Shown: positions 17,694 through 26,792 of the stretch, piece by piece
Numbering within the stretch: the first letter of the stretch is position 1
Layout of the letters: each line of letters opens with the position of its first letter
NCBI RefSeq assembly: GCF_900343125.1
Contig: NZ_OPYL01000004.1
Span: 62,001 to 126,000, forward strand
Direction of reading: 5' to 3'
From: Dysgonomonas sp. Marseille-P4361
GTDB taxonomy: Bacteria; Bacteroidota; Bacteroidia; Bacteroidales; Dysgonomonadaceae
Length of the DNA stretch: 64,000 bases
Position numbers and translations under genes: made by a program
Notes under the pieces: model-generated
What the model was told of the DNA's origin: nothing
The model's input: only the letters and a program-made list of their open reading frames with translations
Database searches by the model: none

Positions 17694-18809
17694 TTAGTCT
17701 AGCAATTTAGCTAAAGTCTCACTGATCTTCTCTCCTCTAAGATTTTTCTCTAATATCTTACCGTCTTTGTCAAGAAGGATTGTATGAGGAATACCCGACA
17801 CACCGTAAAGTTTAGCCGCTTCGCTGTCCCAAGCTTTAAGGTCTGACATTTGAGGCCAAGTAATACCAAGGTCTTTGATACTTTGTTTCCAAGCGTCAGC
17901 TTCTCCATCCAAAGAAATAGCTACTATCTCGAAACCTTTATCTTTATATTGTGCATATGCTTTTTTCACGTTAGGCATTTCTTGAATACAAGGTCCGCAC
18001 CATGAAGCCCAGAAGTCGATCAATACATATTTTCCTTTACCTGCATAGTCTGACAATGCAATTTCTTTTCCTTCCGGAGTTAACGATTTCACATCAGTAA
18101 ACTGTTTACCTACAGCAGTTGCATTCATTCTTTCCAGACGTTCTGCCAGTTTAGTAAATCTCTCCATCGACTTGTATTCCGGTTTCAACTCAGCCATAAG
18201 ACCATTCAGTTGATCTAATTCAAGATTGTAAGAACTCATAGACAAAAAGAAAGCTCCTACTTGATTTCCCATATTTCCTTTAATGAAATCATACAATGCA
18301 GTATTCAATTCTTTTTGTCCAGCTTCTACTTTTGTTTCAAATTCTTTCTTCAACTCAGTATTAGCTGTATCAGCCATTACTTGTTCATACATTGCATTCA
18401 TTTCTTTGTAGAATGCCTGAGGCTTAGCCATGTATACTTGGTAAGCATTATTTATAGCAGTACCTTTTACAGTAGCCATTGTATCTAAAGAAATTTCGAT
18501 TGTACCCGGCTCAACAACAAGCAAAGTTGGTCTTTGCAAGAAGTCAGGAGCCTGATCTAAAGCAATAAAATGAATAGAAGGGCCTTGAAGAGCTAAGCCT
18601 TTGAAAATGAATTTACCATCACGCACTTCTGCTGTATCAATAGTTACAAGAGTTCTTGTATTCCATGTAGAGTCCATTGTTTGTAGAAAGACTAGCTGTC
18701 CGTCATACTGACCATTAGGCAGTGTTCCGTTTATCGTAAAAGCATCTTTCTGTCCACAAGAAGTGGCTAAGATTGCAATTACAGATAAGAATAATATAAG
18801 TTTCTTCAT
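17694..18809 (-). CDS. TlpA-family thiol-disulfide lipoprotein with DUF4369
   Basis: A 371-residue lipoprotein: signal peptide with lipobox ATSC (Cys18), an N-terminal DUF4369-type beta domain (about 22-115), a helical middle, and a C-terminal thioredoxin-like TlpA/ResA domain with the redox motif C271-GP-C274 in FWASWCGPC. Such proteins are membrane-anchored reductases in the periplasm, keeping cysteines reduced for cytochrome maturation or other uses. It is the downstream copy of a tandem pair of equal length (371 residues each), separated by 86 nt. Confidence 0.88.
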   Translation of the reverse strand: MKKLILFLSVIAILATSCGQKDAFTINGTLPNGQYDGQLVFLQTMDSTWNTRTLVTIDTAEVRDGKFIFKGLALQGPSIHFIALDQAPDFLQRPTLLVVEPGTIEISLDTMATVKGTAINNAYQVYMAKPQAFYKEMNAMYEQVMADTANTELKKEFETKVEAGQKELNTALYDFIKGNMGNQVGAFFLSMSSYNLELDQLNGLMAELKPEYKSMERFTKLAERLERMNATAVGKQFTDVKSLTPEGKEIALSDYAGKGKYVLIDFWASWCGPCIQEMPNVKKAYAQYKDKGFEIVAISLDGEADAWKQSIKDLGITWPQMSDLKAWDSEAAKLYGVSGIPHTILLDKDGKILEKNLRGEKISETLAKLLD

Positions 18810-18895
18810 AAGTAATTATAGTTTGTTGTTATAAATAATATCCATTGTTCTTTATAAAACAGATAAACATCTGATTCTGTTTTATCTAAACCTGA

Positions 18896-20011
18896 TTATT
18901 TAAGTATCTCTGCTATTTTCTTCTCTAGTTCATCACCTCTCAGACCTGTAGCTAGTACAACTCCATTCTGATCGACAAGAAGTGTATAAGGGATAGAAGA
19001 AACTGCATATTTTTCAGATCCTTCTTGCTTGTCATCTGCTAATTGAATCCAATTCATGCCATGTTTTTTTACGGCATTCAACCATGCTGTTTTATCTTCA
19101 TCTACCGAAATACCTACAATTTCCAATCCTTTGCCTTTGTACTTCGCATATATGCTTTTCAAAGCCGGCATTTCTTGGATACATGGTGCGCACCATGAAG
19201 CCCAGAAATCGATCAGGACACATTTGTTCTTACCCACAAAAGTAGAAAGAGCCACACGTTGTCCTTCGGCATTCACTAAATCTACATCAGCATATGGTTG
19301 TCCTTCGGCTGGAATTACACGACTAAGATCTTCTATCAAAGCTTCTATTTCTGGCAATTTCTTAAACGTTTCGTCTGATGCTTCTACCAATTCTGCTAAT
19401 TCTTCGCGAGTAAACGATTGAGCAGAAGAGAAGAATGCAAATTGTCCGGCTTTGTTTGTCATATTTGCCTTAGCAAAGCCAAACACAGCTTTCTTCATGC
19501 TGTCTTGCAAGTTCATCAATCTTGTTTGTGCATCATTTCCTGCCGAATCAACAGGTACACCTTGTACACCACCTGCGTCTGATACTTCTTTATACAAAGC
19601 AGCAACATCGTTCATAATCAGCAATATTTTATTGTACTCATCATTTCCCTGAGTACCACCAATTGCAACATCTCCATTAGAGGCAAATGATATATTTATT
19701 GTTCCCGGTTCTAGGATTATCGTACCTACCGGTGAGTTTGGTTGTAGCATATCCAATCTCCCTACCGACAGAAAAGCCATAGATTTACCTTCTGTTACTG
19801 TTCCTTTGAACTCAAATTTATTATCTTTTATTACCACAGAGTCCATGATAGTAGGAGACTGTGCTGTCATGCTATCTATTTTTTGTAGATATACTGTTTT
19901 TCCGTTAAATGTGTCTTCTGTAAAAGAGCCTTTGATTGTATATCCATCTTTATTTTGGCACGAGGCTAAAACCAAGACGATAAGGCTTAGAAGAAATGTG
20001 ATTTTTTTCAT
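18896..20011 (-). CDS. TlpA-family thiol-disulfide lipoprotein (paralog)
   Basis: A 371-residue lipoprotein with lipobox LASC (Cys18), DUF4369-type domain (GYTIKGSFTEDTFNGKTVYL) and a TlpA domain with C274-AP-C277 in FWASWCAPC. The intermediate dipeptide is AP where its neighbour has GP, which may shift redox potential. Same architecture and length as the downstream gene, so a tandem duplication is likely. It is the upstream gene of the pair; a TATCTTTA that nearly fits the -7 consensus lies about 50 nt before it on the minus strand. Confidence 0.88.
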   Translation of the reverse strand: MKKITFLLSLIVLVLASCQNKDGYTIKGSFTEDTFNGKTVYLQKIDSMTAQSPTIMDSVVIKDNKFEFKGTVTEGKSMAFLSVGRLDMLQPNSPVGTIILEPGTINISFASNGDVAIGGTQGNDEYNKILLIMNDVAALYKEVSDAGGVQGVPVDSAGNDAQTRLMNLQDSMKKAVFGFAKANMTNKAGQFAFFSSAQSFTREELAELVEASDETFKKLPEIEALIEDLSRVIPAEGQPYADVDLVNAEGQRVALSTFVGKNKCVLIDFWASWCAPCIQEMPALKSIYAKYKGKGLEIVGISVDEDKTAWLNAVKKHGMNWIQLADDKQEGSEKYAVSSIPYTLLVDQNGVVLATGLRGDELEKKIAEILK

Positions 20012-20227
20012 TAAAGAGTAGTGTTTATTTTTTTTTACAAATTAAAATTTCCCGTAAAGATAGAGTAATTTGTTTGAACATCAGTTGTATTTGGCATTTA
20101 TATTCCTAAAGTTATTTTATATAAAGCATCGTTAAGAAGCACTAAAAAATGAAAACTAAATAGACTCCTTTTGTGTTCTACAGTAAAAATGACAAGAAGA
20201 ATAATAAACTTTAAAAAGTAGAAAATT

Positions 20228-20770
20228 ATGAAACAATTTGTATTCGCTTCTGCTTTATTCTCACTTATACTTCTTTCGGGATGCCAAGCACAGAAAGATC
20301 CAGCCAGAATATTAGCAGAGCAAGAAGAAATGAGGTTATTGTACGAAACAACAGTTGAGGCAATAAAAGACAGAGAATTTGTATTAGAAGCAGATCGTCT
20401 TGTATTTAAATACGGACATACTGCCCATGTTAGTTCCAGCACCAATTTCATCGCTGTTTCGGGCGAAGAGGCTACAATACAAATAACATCGAACTTTTCA
20501 CCCTATGCCGGACCTAATGGAATTGGAGGAGTTACCGTTACAGGCAGAATATCTAACATTAAAGAAAGTGTAGACAAAAACGGCACATTATCATTCAGAA
20601 TGAATGTCGTAGGTATAGGCGTATCTGCTACTGTATCTTTCAATTTACCTAAAGGGACTAACCAATGCACTGTCATTGTGTCGCCAAATCTGAACTCAAA
20701 TGTCATTACATTTATCGGCAGCATCTACCCTACAGAGTTTTCTGAAATATACAAGGGAAGAGCATTGTAA
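20228..20770 (+). CDS. DUF4251-type lipoprotein
   Basis: A 180-residue lipoprotein with lipobox LLSGC (Cys19). The mature part begins with a helix (ARILAEQEEMRLLYETTVEA) and continues with beta strands, including NFIAVSGEEATIQITSNFSP, GVTVTGRISNIK and YPTEFSEIYKGRAL, the pattern of DUF4251, a Bacteroidetes family of unknown function. Single gene, divergent from the TlpA pair. The DNA right after it holds the recF promoter candidate. Confidence 0.8.
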   Translation: MKQFVFASALFSLILLSGCQAQKDPARILAEQEEMRLLYETTVEAIKDREFVLEADRLVFKYGHTAHVSSSTNFIAVSGEEATIQITSNFSPYAGPNGIGGVTVTGRISNIKESVDKNGTLSFRMNVVGIGVSATVSFNLPKGTNQCTVIVSPNLNSNVITFIGSIYPTEFSEIYKGRAL

Positions 20771-20836
20771 GGCTAAGCAGTTGTTTATTTATGTTTTTAA
20801 ATAATTCGATATTAGCCAAGGCATAATAAAAAGTTG

Positions 20837-20844
20837 TATTTTTG
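20837..20844 (+). promoter_or_regulatory. Promoter -7 element for recF
   Basis: TATTTTTG matches TAnnTTTG and lies 23 nt before the recF ATG at 20867. No clear -33 element. Confidence 0.5.
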
Positions 20845-20866
20845 CAAAGCATTTAATTTTGTGAGC

Positions 20867-21973
20867 ATGATATTAGAACGACTTTCCATACTGAACTATA
20901 AGAACATTGAACAAGCCGACTTGAGTTTATCGCCTAAGATCAATTGTTTTTTGGGGAGCAATGGTATGGGAAAGACCAATTTGCTGGATGCTATTTACTA
21001 CTTGTCGTTCTGTAAGAGCCACAGCAATCCGATCGACTCGCAAAACATTCAGCATGATGCAGACTTTGCCGTTATTCAGGGCTGGTACGAGCTTGACGGT
21101 AAACCCGAAGAGTTCTTTTGCAGTCTGCGTAGAAAGCAAAAAAAGCAATTCAAGAAGAACAAGAAAGAATACGAACGCTTTTCCGATCATATAGGACTGC
21201 TTCCGCTTATTATTGTTTCTCCTTCCGATACTGAACTAATCAACGGCGGGAGCGATGAGCGACGCAAATTCATAGATCAGTTCTTATCTCAGTTCGATAA
21301 AGAATATTTACATTCTTTGATCCGCTACAACAAAGCACTGCAACAACGCAATGCTTTGTTAAAAACGGATGGTTATATAGACCCTACCCTCTTCGACTTG
21401 TGGGACGAACAATTGACCGAGGAAGGACAAATTATATATACAAAGAGAAAAGACTTCGTTGAACGCTTTATTCCTACATTCCAAAAATTCTATGACTTCA
21501 TCTGCCTTTCTAACGAAAAGGTTGCTTTGTCGTACGAGTCACATTTCGACAATGGAGACTTCATTACGCAACTGCGACAAAGACGCGATAAGGACAGAGC
21601 GCTGGGATATACCGGCATTGGCATACACAAGGATGATTTGGATATGAAAATGGACGATTATTCGATCAAACGTGTAGGGTCGCAAGGACAAAACAAAACC
21701 TATGTTGTGGCACTGAAACTGGCTCAGTTCGACTTCTTGCGTCAGGCAACATCGACAACTCCTATCCTTTTACTTGACGATATTTTCGACAAACTGGACT
21801 CGAACCGCGTAGAACAAATCGTCAAGTTGGTTTTGGAGAAAGATTTCGGGCAGATATTTGTTACCGATACCAACCGCGAACATTTGGACGAAATACTTTC
21901 ACATACCAATAGTAATTATCATCTTTATGTTGTAGATAAAGGCGAAGTAATACAAAAGAATACATCCCTATGA
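20867..21973 (+). CDS. recF: DNA replication and repair protein RecF
   Basis: A 368-residue SMC-like ATPase. Walker A is GSNGMGKT at residues 30-37; the signature region is KRVGSQGQNKTYVVALKLAQ and Walker B is ILLLDDIFDKLD. RecF loads RecA at gapped DNA with RecO and RecR. I placed the start at the ATG at 20867 (MILERLSILNYKNI), which matches the family; a longer frame from 20834 would begin inside the promoter element. The stop overlaps the next ATG by 4 nt, so recF is coupled to the DUF721 gene. Confidence 0.95.
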   Translation: MILERLSILNYKNIEQADLSLSPKINCFLGSNGMGKTNLLDAIYYLSFCKSHSNPIDSQNIQHDADFAVIQGWYELDGKPEEFFCSLRRKQKKQFKKNKKEYERFSDHIGLLPLIIVSPSDTELINGGSDERRKFIDQFLSQFDKEYLHSLIRYNKALQQRNALLKTDGYIDPTLFDLWDEQLTEEGQIIYTKRKDFVERFIPTFQKFYDFICLSNEKVALSYESHFDNGDFITQLRQRRDKDRALGYTGIGIHKDDLDMKMDDYSIKRVGSQGQNKTYVVALKLAQFDFLRQATSTTPILLLDDIFDKLDSNRVEQIVKLVLEKDFGQIFVTDTNREHLDEILSHTNSNYHLYVVDKGEVIQKNTSL

Positions 21974-22263
21974 GAAAACGAAATACAGAAAGCATAGGCG
22001 AGGTACTAAAACAATACTTCGAGGAGAACCCATTCTTCAGAAGGAAACTTGCCGAGAGTAGAGCCGTCACCGGCTGGGCTAAACTGTTAGGTCCGATGGC
22101 TACCTCGTACACAAGTAATATATACTATAGGAACGGAACACTGTATGTATCACTAACTTCATCGGTGTTACGCTCCGAACTTTTAATGGCTAAAGAAAGA
22201 CTTATCACAAAACTTAATGAACACGCCGGGATGCACGTCATCAACGATATCGTATTCCGATAA
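21970..22263 (+). CDS. DUF721/DciA-like protein
   Basis: A 97-residue protein with the DUF721 pattern: N-terminal SIGEVLKQYFEENPFFRRKL, then VTGWAKLLGPMATSYTSNIY and a strand-rich end NGTLYVSLTSSVLRSELL. DUF721 includes DciA, which helps load the replicative helicase in many bacteria lacking DnaC. The ATGA overlap with recF indicates translational coupling and a replication/repair context. Whether this short form does what DciA does is inferred from the family. Confidence 0.82.
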   Translation: MRKRNTESIGEVLKQYFEENPFFRRKLAESRAVTGWAKLLGPMATSYTSNIYYRNGTLYVSLTSSVLRSELLMAKERLITKLNEHAGMHVINDIVFR

Positions 22264-22275
22264 AAAATTAAACGT

Positions 22276-22707
22276 ATGGAAATCAAACCCGAAACTTTCA
22301 AATCGACTCTTCCTATACAGATTCGCTTTGGTGATATAGATGCCATGGGGCATATCAATAACAATATTTACTTCAGTTATTTCGACCTTGGCAAAACGGC
22401 CTATCTAGAGGCCATAAAACCTACTGCTATGTATTGGGTAGACAAACTGATGGTTGTGGCACATATCGATATAGACTTCTTTTCTCCTATCTATTACAAG
22501 GAAAAAGTATCTGTGGACACAAAGGTTACCAAGCTGGGCAACAAAAGCGGGGTATTTCTCCAACAGTTGCGCAATGTAGACAATGGAGAAATAAAATGCC
22601 GTTGCTCTACAGTTTTTGTGACTTACAATCCTGATATGCAAACATCGGCTCCAATCCCTGAAATATGGAAAGAAACAATATCTAAGTACGAAGGTCTGGA
22701 GTTGTAG
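22276..22707 (+). CDS. Acyl-CoA thioesterase (4HBT hot-dog family)
   Basis: A 143-residue hot-dog fold protein. The 4HBT motif is clear in RFGDIDAMGHINNNIYFSYF, with the catalytic Asp in the D-x-DxMGH region, followed by strands HIDIDFFSPIYYKEKVSVDT. The family (FadM/YbgC-like) hydrolyses acyl-CoA thioesters in the cytoplasm. Twelve nt downstream of the DUF721 gene and probably in the recF operon. A hairpin overlapping its stop codon follows at 22698-22718. Confidence 0.88.
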   Translation: MEIKPETFKSTLPIQIRFGDIDAMGHINNNIYFSYFDLGKTAYLEAIKPTAMYWVDKLMVVAHIDIDFFSPIYYKEKVSVDTKVTKLGNKSGVFLQQLRNVDNGEIKCRCSTVFVTYNPDMQTSAPIPEIWKETISKYEGLEL

Positions 22708-22718
22708 AAAACAACTCC
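22698..22718. terminator. Terminator-like hairpin between thioesterase and TPR genes
   Basis: GGAGTTGT (22698-22705) pairs with ACAACTCC (22711-22718), a 5-nt loop; the plus-strand sequence then runs ccttctttttct. It overlaps the thioesterase stop codon at 22705-22707. Confidence 0.6.
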
Positions 22719-22735
22719 CCTTCTTTTTCTTAACA

Positions 22736-23851
22736 CTACTCCTCTTTTTCTAGTATTTTGATGACAGCGTCCTTTATACTTCCATAACTGGAATCTTCGT
22801 TGAAAATCAATCCATAGTTTAAGTGTGAATCTTTTTTCCAAGCACACAGCATGTAAGTACCACTACCCATGCTTACCGCAGCTGGTGAATATTCGGTCTG
22901 AATTCTGTATTCTATTTCACCATTTTCATCAATAATATAGAATCTTAATTTATCATAAATGTTAGCGCTTTTGCCACTCTGGTATCTCTCGAATACCTGA
23001 ATCAATTTGTCATTAAACTTAAATTGATCGATGCAAAACATATCTGACATTTGTTCACTCAACAATTTTCTAGAATGAGCATCGTATAGCTTCTCTTTCA
23101 AAGGCTTTGCCTTGTCATAGTCTTTATTGTGATAATGAATTTGAATCAATTTAGCATAAGCATGGTAATCATTCGGATCTAAAACCAAAAGTTCTTCATA
23201 TATTTTTTTAGCGACATCATTATTTCCTTTCAACTGTTCCAGCAAAGCAATATTGAACAATAAAGAAGAATATCCTTCTTCATCTTGCGATACCTTTGAT
23301 TTTCCTTCATACAAAATGGCTAAAGCTTTATCATTTTCATTCTTATCCATATAAATATTAGTCAACATGGAATAAGCCGTTAACGAAGCTTCATCGTATT
23401 CTACCGACTTTTTAAAAGCCACTTCTGATGCATCCAGATCTTTCATATAATAATAAGCTGCGCCTAATCCATTATATGACTTTGCTAATTTTTCGGATAC
23501 AGTATCCATATCTATACATTTTTCGTAGAGAGGCACAGCCTCGCTGTATTTACCCAAAAACAGCAAGCTTGTAGCTTTTGTATAGTAAGGTCCTATCAGG
23601 GTCGGATCTTTTTCGATCGCCAAATCCATGTACTTTATACAGTTCTCGTCGTCTTCTATCCCCATATAAGACAAACCTATATAATACAACATATCTGCTG
23701 AATATTCTAACTCAGAAGACGCATATTTCGATATTAGTTCTTCATACTTTCCAGCATCATACATTTTGGATATTTCATCTGCTTTATACTCCTGCCCCCA
23801 AAGCGAAAGCATGGAAATAAGGAATATTGCTAAAAGAATTGTTTTTTTCAT
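22736..23851 (-). CDS. Secreted TPR-repeat protein
   Basis: A 371-residue protein with a signal peptide (MKKTILLAIFLISMLSLWGQ) and at least six tetratricopeptide repeats over residues 25-250, e.g. ADMLYYIGLSYMGIEDDENC, KSYNGLGAAYYYMKDLDASE and YHAYAKLIQIHYHNKDYDKA. The last 120 residues form a separate beta-rich part (KFNDKLIQVFERYQSGKSAN). TPR domains bind partner proteins, so this is probably a periplasmic scaffold. No partner is suggested by context. Confidence 0.8.
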   Translation of the reverse strand: MKKTILLAIFLISMLSLWGQEYKADEISKMYDAGKYEELISKYASSELEYSADMLYYIGLSYMGIEDDENCIKYMDLAIEKDPTLIGPYYTKATSLLFLGKYSEAVPLYEKCIDMDTVSEKLAKSYNGLGAAYYYMKDLDASEVAFKKSVEYDEASLTAYSMLTNIYMDKNENDKALAILYEGKSKVSQDEEGYSSLLFNIALLEQLKGNNDVAKKIYEELLVLDPNDYHAYAKLIQIHYHNKDYDKAKPLKEKLYDAHSRKLLSEQMSDMFCIDQFKFNDKLIQVFERYQSGKSANIYDKLRFYIIDENGEIEYRIQTEYSPAAVSMGSGTYMLCAWKKDSHLNYGLIFNEDSSYGSIKDAVIKILEKEE

Positions 23852-23962
23852 AGTTTCATATATTTGCAGGTTATAGTCTTAAAGATAATAATTTTATCAT
23901 ATCATTCTTATATATCACAACAGACTTTCAGCTAATTATTAAACAAAAACTTTCCTAAGTTC

Positions 23963-23991
23963 TTGCATAATTCATTTTTTTTATATCTTTG
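23963..23991 (+). promoter_or_regulatory. Promoter of the trp operon
   Basis: TTG (23963-23965) and TATCTTTG (23984-23991) are separated by 18 nt, fitting the Bacteroidetes -33/-7 consensus. Transcription would start near 23997, about 15 nt before the leader-peptide ATG at 24012. Confidence 0.75.
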
Positions 23992-24011
23992 CAAAAACAA
24001 AGAAGATACAT

Positions 24012-24071
24012 ATGACTATTCTATTAACAAATAAAGCATGGTGGTGGCGCTCTCAACTCTCAAAGTCGTGA
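24012..24071 (+). CDS. trpL: trp operon leader peptide with three consecutive Trp codons
   Basis: A 19-codon ORF reading MTILLTNKAWWWRSQLSKS and stop. Three TGG codons stand in a row at 24039-24047. Because Trp is normally rare, a run of three in a short peptide just before trp genes and a terminator hairpin is the hallmark of ribosome-mediated attenuation. With scarce Trp-tRNA the ribosome stalls at these codons; with enough it proceeds to the stop at 24069-24071 and covers the downstream region. Too short for normal gene finding; no other function is expected. Confidence 0.93.
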   Translation: MTILLTNKAWWWRSQLSKS

Positions 24072-24150
24072 GCCAAACTGGTGTGTATTTACTTGAATAG
24101 AATAAATTTAAAATACAGAAGCCTGTCGTAACTCACGACAGGCTTTTTTT
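24065..24150 (+). promoter_or_regulatory. trp attenuator: antiterminator segment and intrinsic terminator
   Basis: The terminator is a 9-bp perfect stem, GCCTGTCGT (24121-24129) with ACGACAGGC (24135-24143), a 5-nt loop and seven T at 24144-24150. The segment GTCGTGAG (24065-24072), which spans the leader stop codon, is exactly complementary to CTCACGAC (24132-24139), covering the loop and much of the 3' arm. It can also pair weakly with GCTC just after the Trp codons (24049-24052 with 24070-24073). A ribosome stalled at the Trp codons leaves 24065-24072 free to block the terminator; one at the stop codon covers it, and the terminator forms. Confidence 0.85.
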
Positions 24151-24178
24151 GTAAGAAAAAAATAAAACACAATATAAA

Positions 24179-25366
24179 ATGGAAAAATTTGCAGTTGACA
24201 AAAATGGTTTTTATGGAGAATTTGGAGGAGCATACATCCCCGAAATCCTTTACGATAATGTAGAAGCACTAAAAAACTCTTATCTGGAAGTGATCAAAGA
24301 TCCAACATTTCAAGAAGAATATAACAGCCTGCTTAGAGACTATGTTGGTCGTCCGTCACCACTGTATTTAGCAAAACGGATGTCCGAAAAATACGGATGC
24401 AAACTATACCTAAAACGCGAAGACCTAAACCATACCGGTTCGCACAAGATAAACAATGCTATCGGTCAGATTCTTCTGGCTCGCCGCATGGGTAAAACCC
24501 GCATCATTGCCGAAACGGGAGCCGGACAGCATGGGGTAGCTACAGCCACAGTTTGTGCGTTGATGAACATGCAGTGCATTGTTTACATGGGGAAAACTGA
24601 TGTGGAGCGTCAAAAACTGAATGTACAGAAAATGGAAATGCTGGGAGCAACAGTTGTTCCCGTTACCAGTGGCAACATGACGCTGAAAGACGCAACAAAC
24701 GAAGCAATACGCGACTGGTGCAGCAATCCTTCCGATACATATTATGTAATTGGTTCTACCGTAGGGCCTCATCCCTACCCCGACATGGTAGCGCATCTTC
24801 AGTCTGTAATCAGTGAGGAGATTCGCAAGCAGTTATTGGAAAAAGAAGGGCGCGAGACTCCCGACTATGTAATGGCTTGCGTAGGAGGAGGAAGCAACGC
24901 AGCGGGAACAATCTTCCACTTCATCGACGAACCCGATGTAAAAATCGTATTATCCGAAGCTGCGGGTAAAGGATTAGATTCAGGACTATCTGCTGCAACC
25001 ATCCATCTTGGTAAGCTGGGTATCATTCATGGCAGCAAAACTTTGATCATGCAATCCGAAGACGGACAAATAGAAGAACCTTATTCTATCTCTGCCGGAT
25101 TGGACTATCCGGGCATCGGACCAATGCATGCTCATTTGGCTAAAACAGGACGCTCGCAGGTGCTTGCCGTAACGGACGATGAAGCTATGGCTGCTGCCTT
25201 CGAAATAACAAAGTTGGAAGGTATAATCCCTGCCATCGAGTCGGCACACGCGTTAGGCGCTTTGGCTAAAATGAAATTCAAGAAAGACGATGTAGTCGTT
25301 CTTTGTCTGTCTGGTCGTGGCGACAAAGATATGGAAACCTACATAGCTGCTTTTGAAAACAATTAA
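24179..25366 (+). CDS. trpB: Tryptophan synthase beta chain
   Basis: A 395-residue PLP enzyme that condenses indole with serine to make tryptophan. The PLP lysine is K90 in [13 protein letters not shown]; the phosphate-binding GGGSNAAGT and the catalytic Glu region [13 protein letters not shown] are intact. This is the standard TrpB1 type that works with TrpA, whose gene ends the operon. It is the first structural gene after the attenuator, as usual in Bacteroidetes trp operons, where trpB precedes trpE. Confidence 0.97.
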   Translation: MEKFAVDKNGFYGEFGGAYIPEILYDNVEALKNSYLEVIKDPTFQEEYNSLLRDYVGRPSPLYLAKRMSEKYGCKLYLKREDLNHTGSHKINNAIGQILLARRMGKTRIIAETGAGQHGVATATVCALMNMQCIVYMGKTDVERQKLNVQKMEMLGATVVPVTSGNMTLKDATNEAIRDWCSNPSDTYYVIGSTVGPHPYPDMVAHLQSVISEEIRKQLLEKEGRETPDYVMACVGGGSNAAGTIFHFIDEPDVKIVLSEAAGKGLDSGLSAATIHLGKLGIIHGSKTLIMQSEDGQIEEPYSISAGLDYPGIGPMHAHLAKTGRSQVLAVTDDEAMAAAFEITKLEGIIPAIESAHALGALAKMKFKKDDVVVLCLSGRGDKDMETYIAAFENN

Positions 25367-25379
25367 TCGAAAAATTGTC

Positions 25380-26789
25380 ATGAAACGATATAAAATTCAG
25401 GTAAAAACCAAAGACCTTCTTGCCGACCTTCAAACTCCCGTAGGCATCTACCTAAAAGTAAGAGATGTATATCCCGAATCGGCACTGCTCGAAAGTTCCG
25501 ACTATCATGGAGGCGAGAACAGTTATTCGTTTATAGGAATCAGCCCTATCGCCCGCTTCAAGGTGGAGAATGACGAGATTACATGCACTTATCCCGACAA
25601 TACAGTGAAGCTAGAAACACTGGGGGGAAACGAGAAACTGACAGATAAGTTTAACGACTTTGTCAATCAGTTTGAAGTCCAGGGCGAAAACAAGACAAAT
25701 ATCAACGGCTTCTTTGGTTATACTTCTTACGATGCTATCCGTTATTTCGAAGATGTAGACCCAGTCAACACTCGGCTGAACAATGCCGACATACCTGAGT
25801 TTTATTATATTCTATATCGTTTTATACTTGTTATCAATCACTTGAAAAACGAACTAACGATAGTAGAAAACATTGCAGAAGGAGCAAATGATAAGATGCA
25901 CGAGCTGGAAGCTATCCTTGCCAACAACAATATCGCATCTTACAATTTCGACACCATTGGCACAGAACAATCGATGATTACCGACGAACAGCATCGCCAA
26001 ATGATACACAAAGGAATTGCCCATTGCGAGCGCGGCGATGTATTTCAGATTGTTCTTTCCAGATGCTTTACACAGAAGTTTGCAGGAGACGACTTCAAAG
26101 TGTATCGTTCACTACGTTCTATCAACCCTTCGCCTTATCTTTTTTATTTCGACTTTGGGTCATATCGTATATTCGGTTCTTCTCCCGAAACGCATTGCAA
26201 AGTCTCTAAAGGGAAAGCCTATATAGACCCTATTGCGGGTACTTATTTCCGTACCGGAGACGACGAAAAAGACCGTATCCTTTCCGAAAATTTACTGAAA
26301 GACGAGAAAGAAAATGCCGAACATGTAATGTTGGTAGACCTTGCTCGCAACGATCTCAGCCGTAACTGTCACGACGTAAAGGTGGACTTCTATAAGAATG
26401 TGCAATTCTATTCGCATGTTATACATCTGGTTTCGCGTGTGAGTGGAGTGATAGACCAAGACAAGAACAGTATGAAAGTGTTTGCCGATACATTTCCTGC
26501 CGGGACATTATCGGGAGCGCCAAAGGTAAGAGCGATGCAATTGATACGCGACATCGAACAACAAATGCGCGGTGTATATGGAGGTTGCATCGGCTATATC
26601 GGATTCAATGGCGACCTCAATCAAGCGATCACCATACGCACATTCCTCAGCCGTAACAATACGCTTTACTATCAGGCAGGAGGTGGTATTGTTTCCAAAT
26701 CGAACCCCGAGACTGAAATCATGGAGGTAAAGAATAAATTGGGTGCATTGACCAAAGCAGTTAAGTTTGCAGAGAATTTAAGGAATTAA
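25380..26789 (+). CDS. trpE: Anthranilate synthase component I
   Basis: A 469-residue chorismate-utilising enzyme. Tryptophan feedback motif LLESS is at residues 36-40, and the active-site blocks FQIVLSRCF, DPIAGTYFRTG and FPAGTLSGAPKVRAM are all present. It makes anthranilate from chorismate using ammonia supplied by TrpG. I chose the ATG at 25380 (MKRYKIQVKTKDLL); a TTG start at 25353 would overlap trpB and add an atypical stretch. The LLESS motif suggests allosteric inhibition by Trp in addition to attenuation. Confidence 0.96.
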   Translation: MKRYKIQVKTKDLLADLQTPVGIYLKVRDVYPESALLESSDYHGGENSYSFIGISPIARFKVENDEITCTYPDNTVKLETLGGNEKLTDKFNDFVNQFEVQGENKTNINGFFGYTSYDAIRYFEDVDPVNTRLNNADIPEFYYILYRFILVINHLKNELTIVENIAEGANDKMHELEAILANNNIASYNFDTIGTEQSMITDEQHRQMIHKGIAHCERGDVFQIVLSRCFTQKFAGDDFKVYRSLRSINPSPYLFYFDFGSYRIFGSSPETHCKVSKGKAYIDPIAGTYFRTGDDEKDRILSENLLKDEKENAEHVMLVDLARNDLSRNCHDVKVDFYKNVQFYSHVIHLVSRVSGVIDQDKNSMKVFADTFPAGTLSGAPKVRAMQLIRDIEQQMRGVYGGCIGYIGFNGDLNQAITIRTFLSRNNTLYYQAGGGIVSKSNPETEIMEVKNKLGALTKAVKFAENLRN

Positions 26790-26792
26790 AAA

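Noticed and set aside
25353-25379. TTG start of trpE at 25353
   Set aside because: It overlaps the trpB stop region; the ATG at 25380 gives the family's N-terminus.
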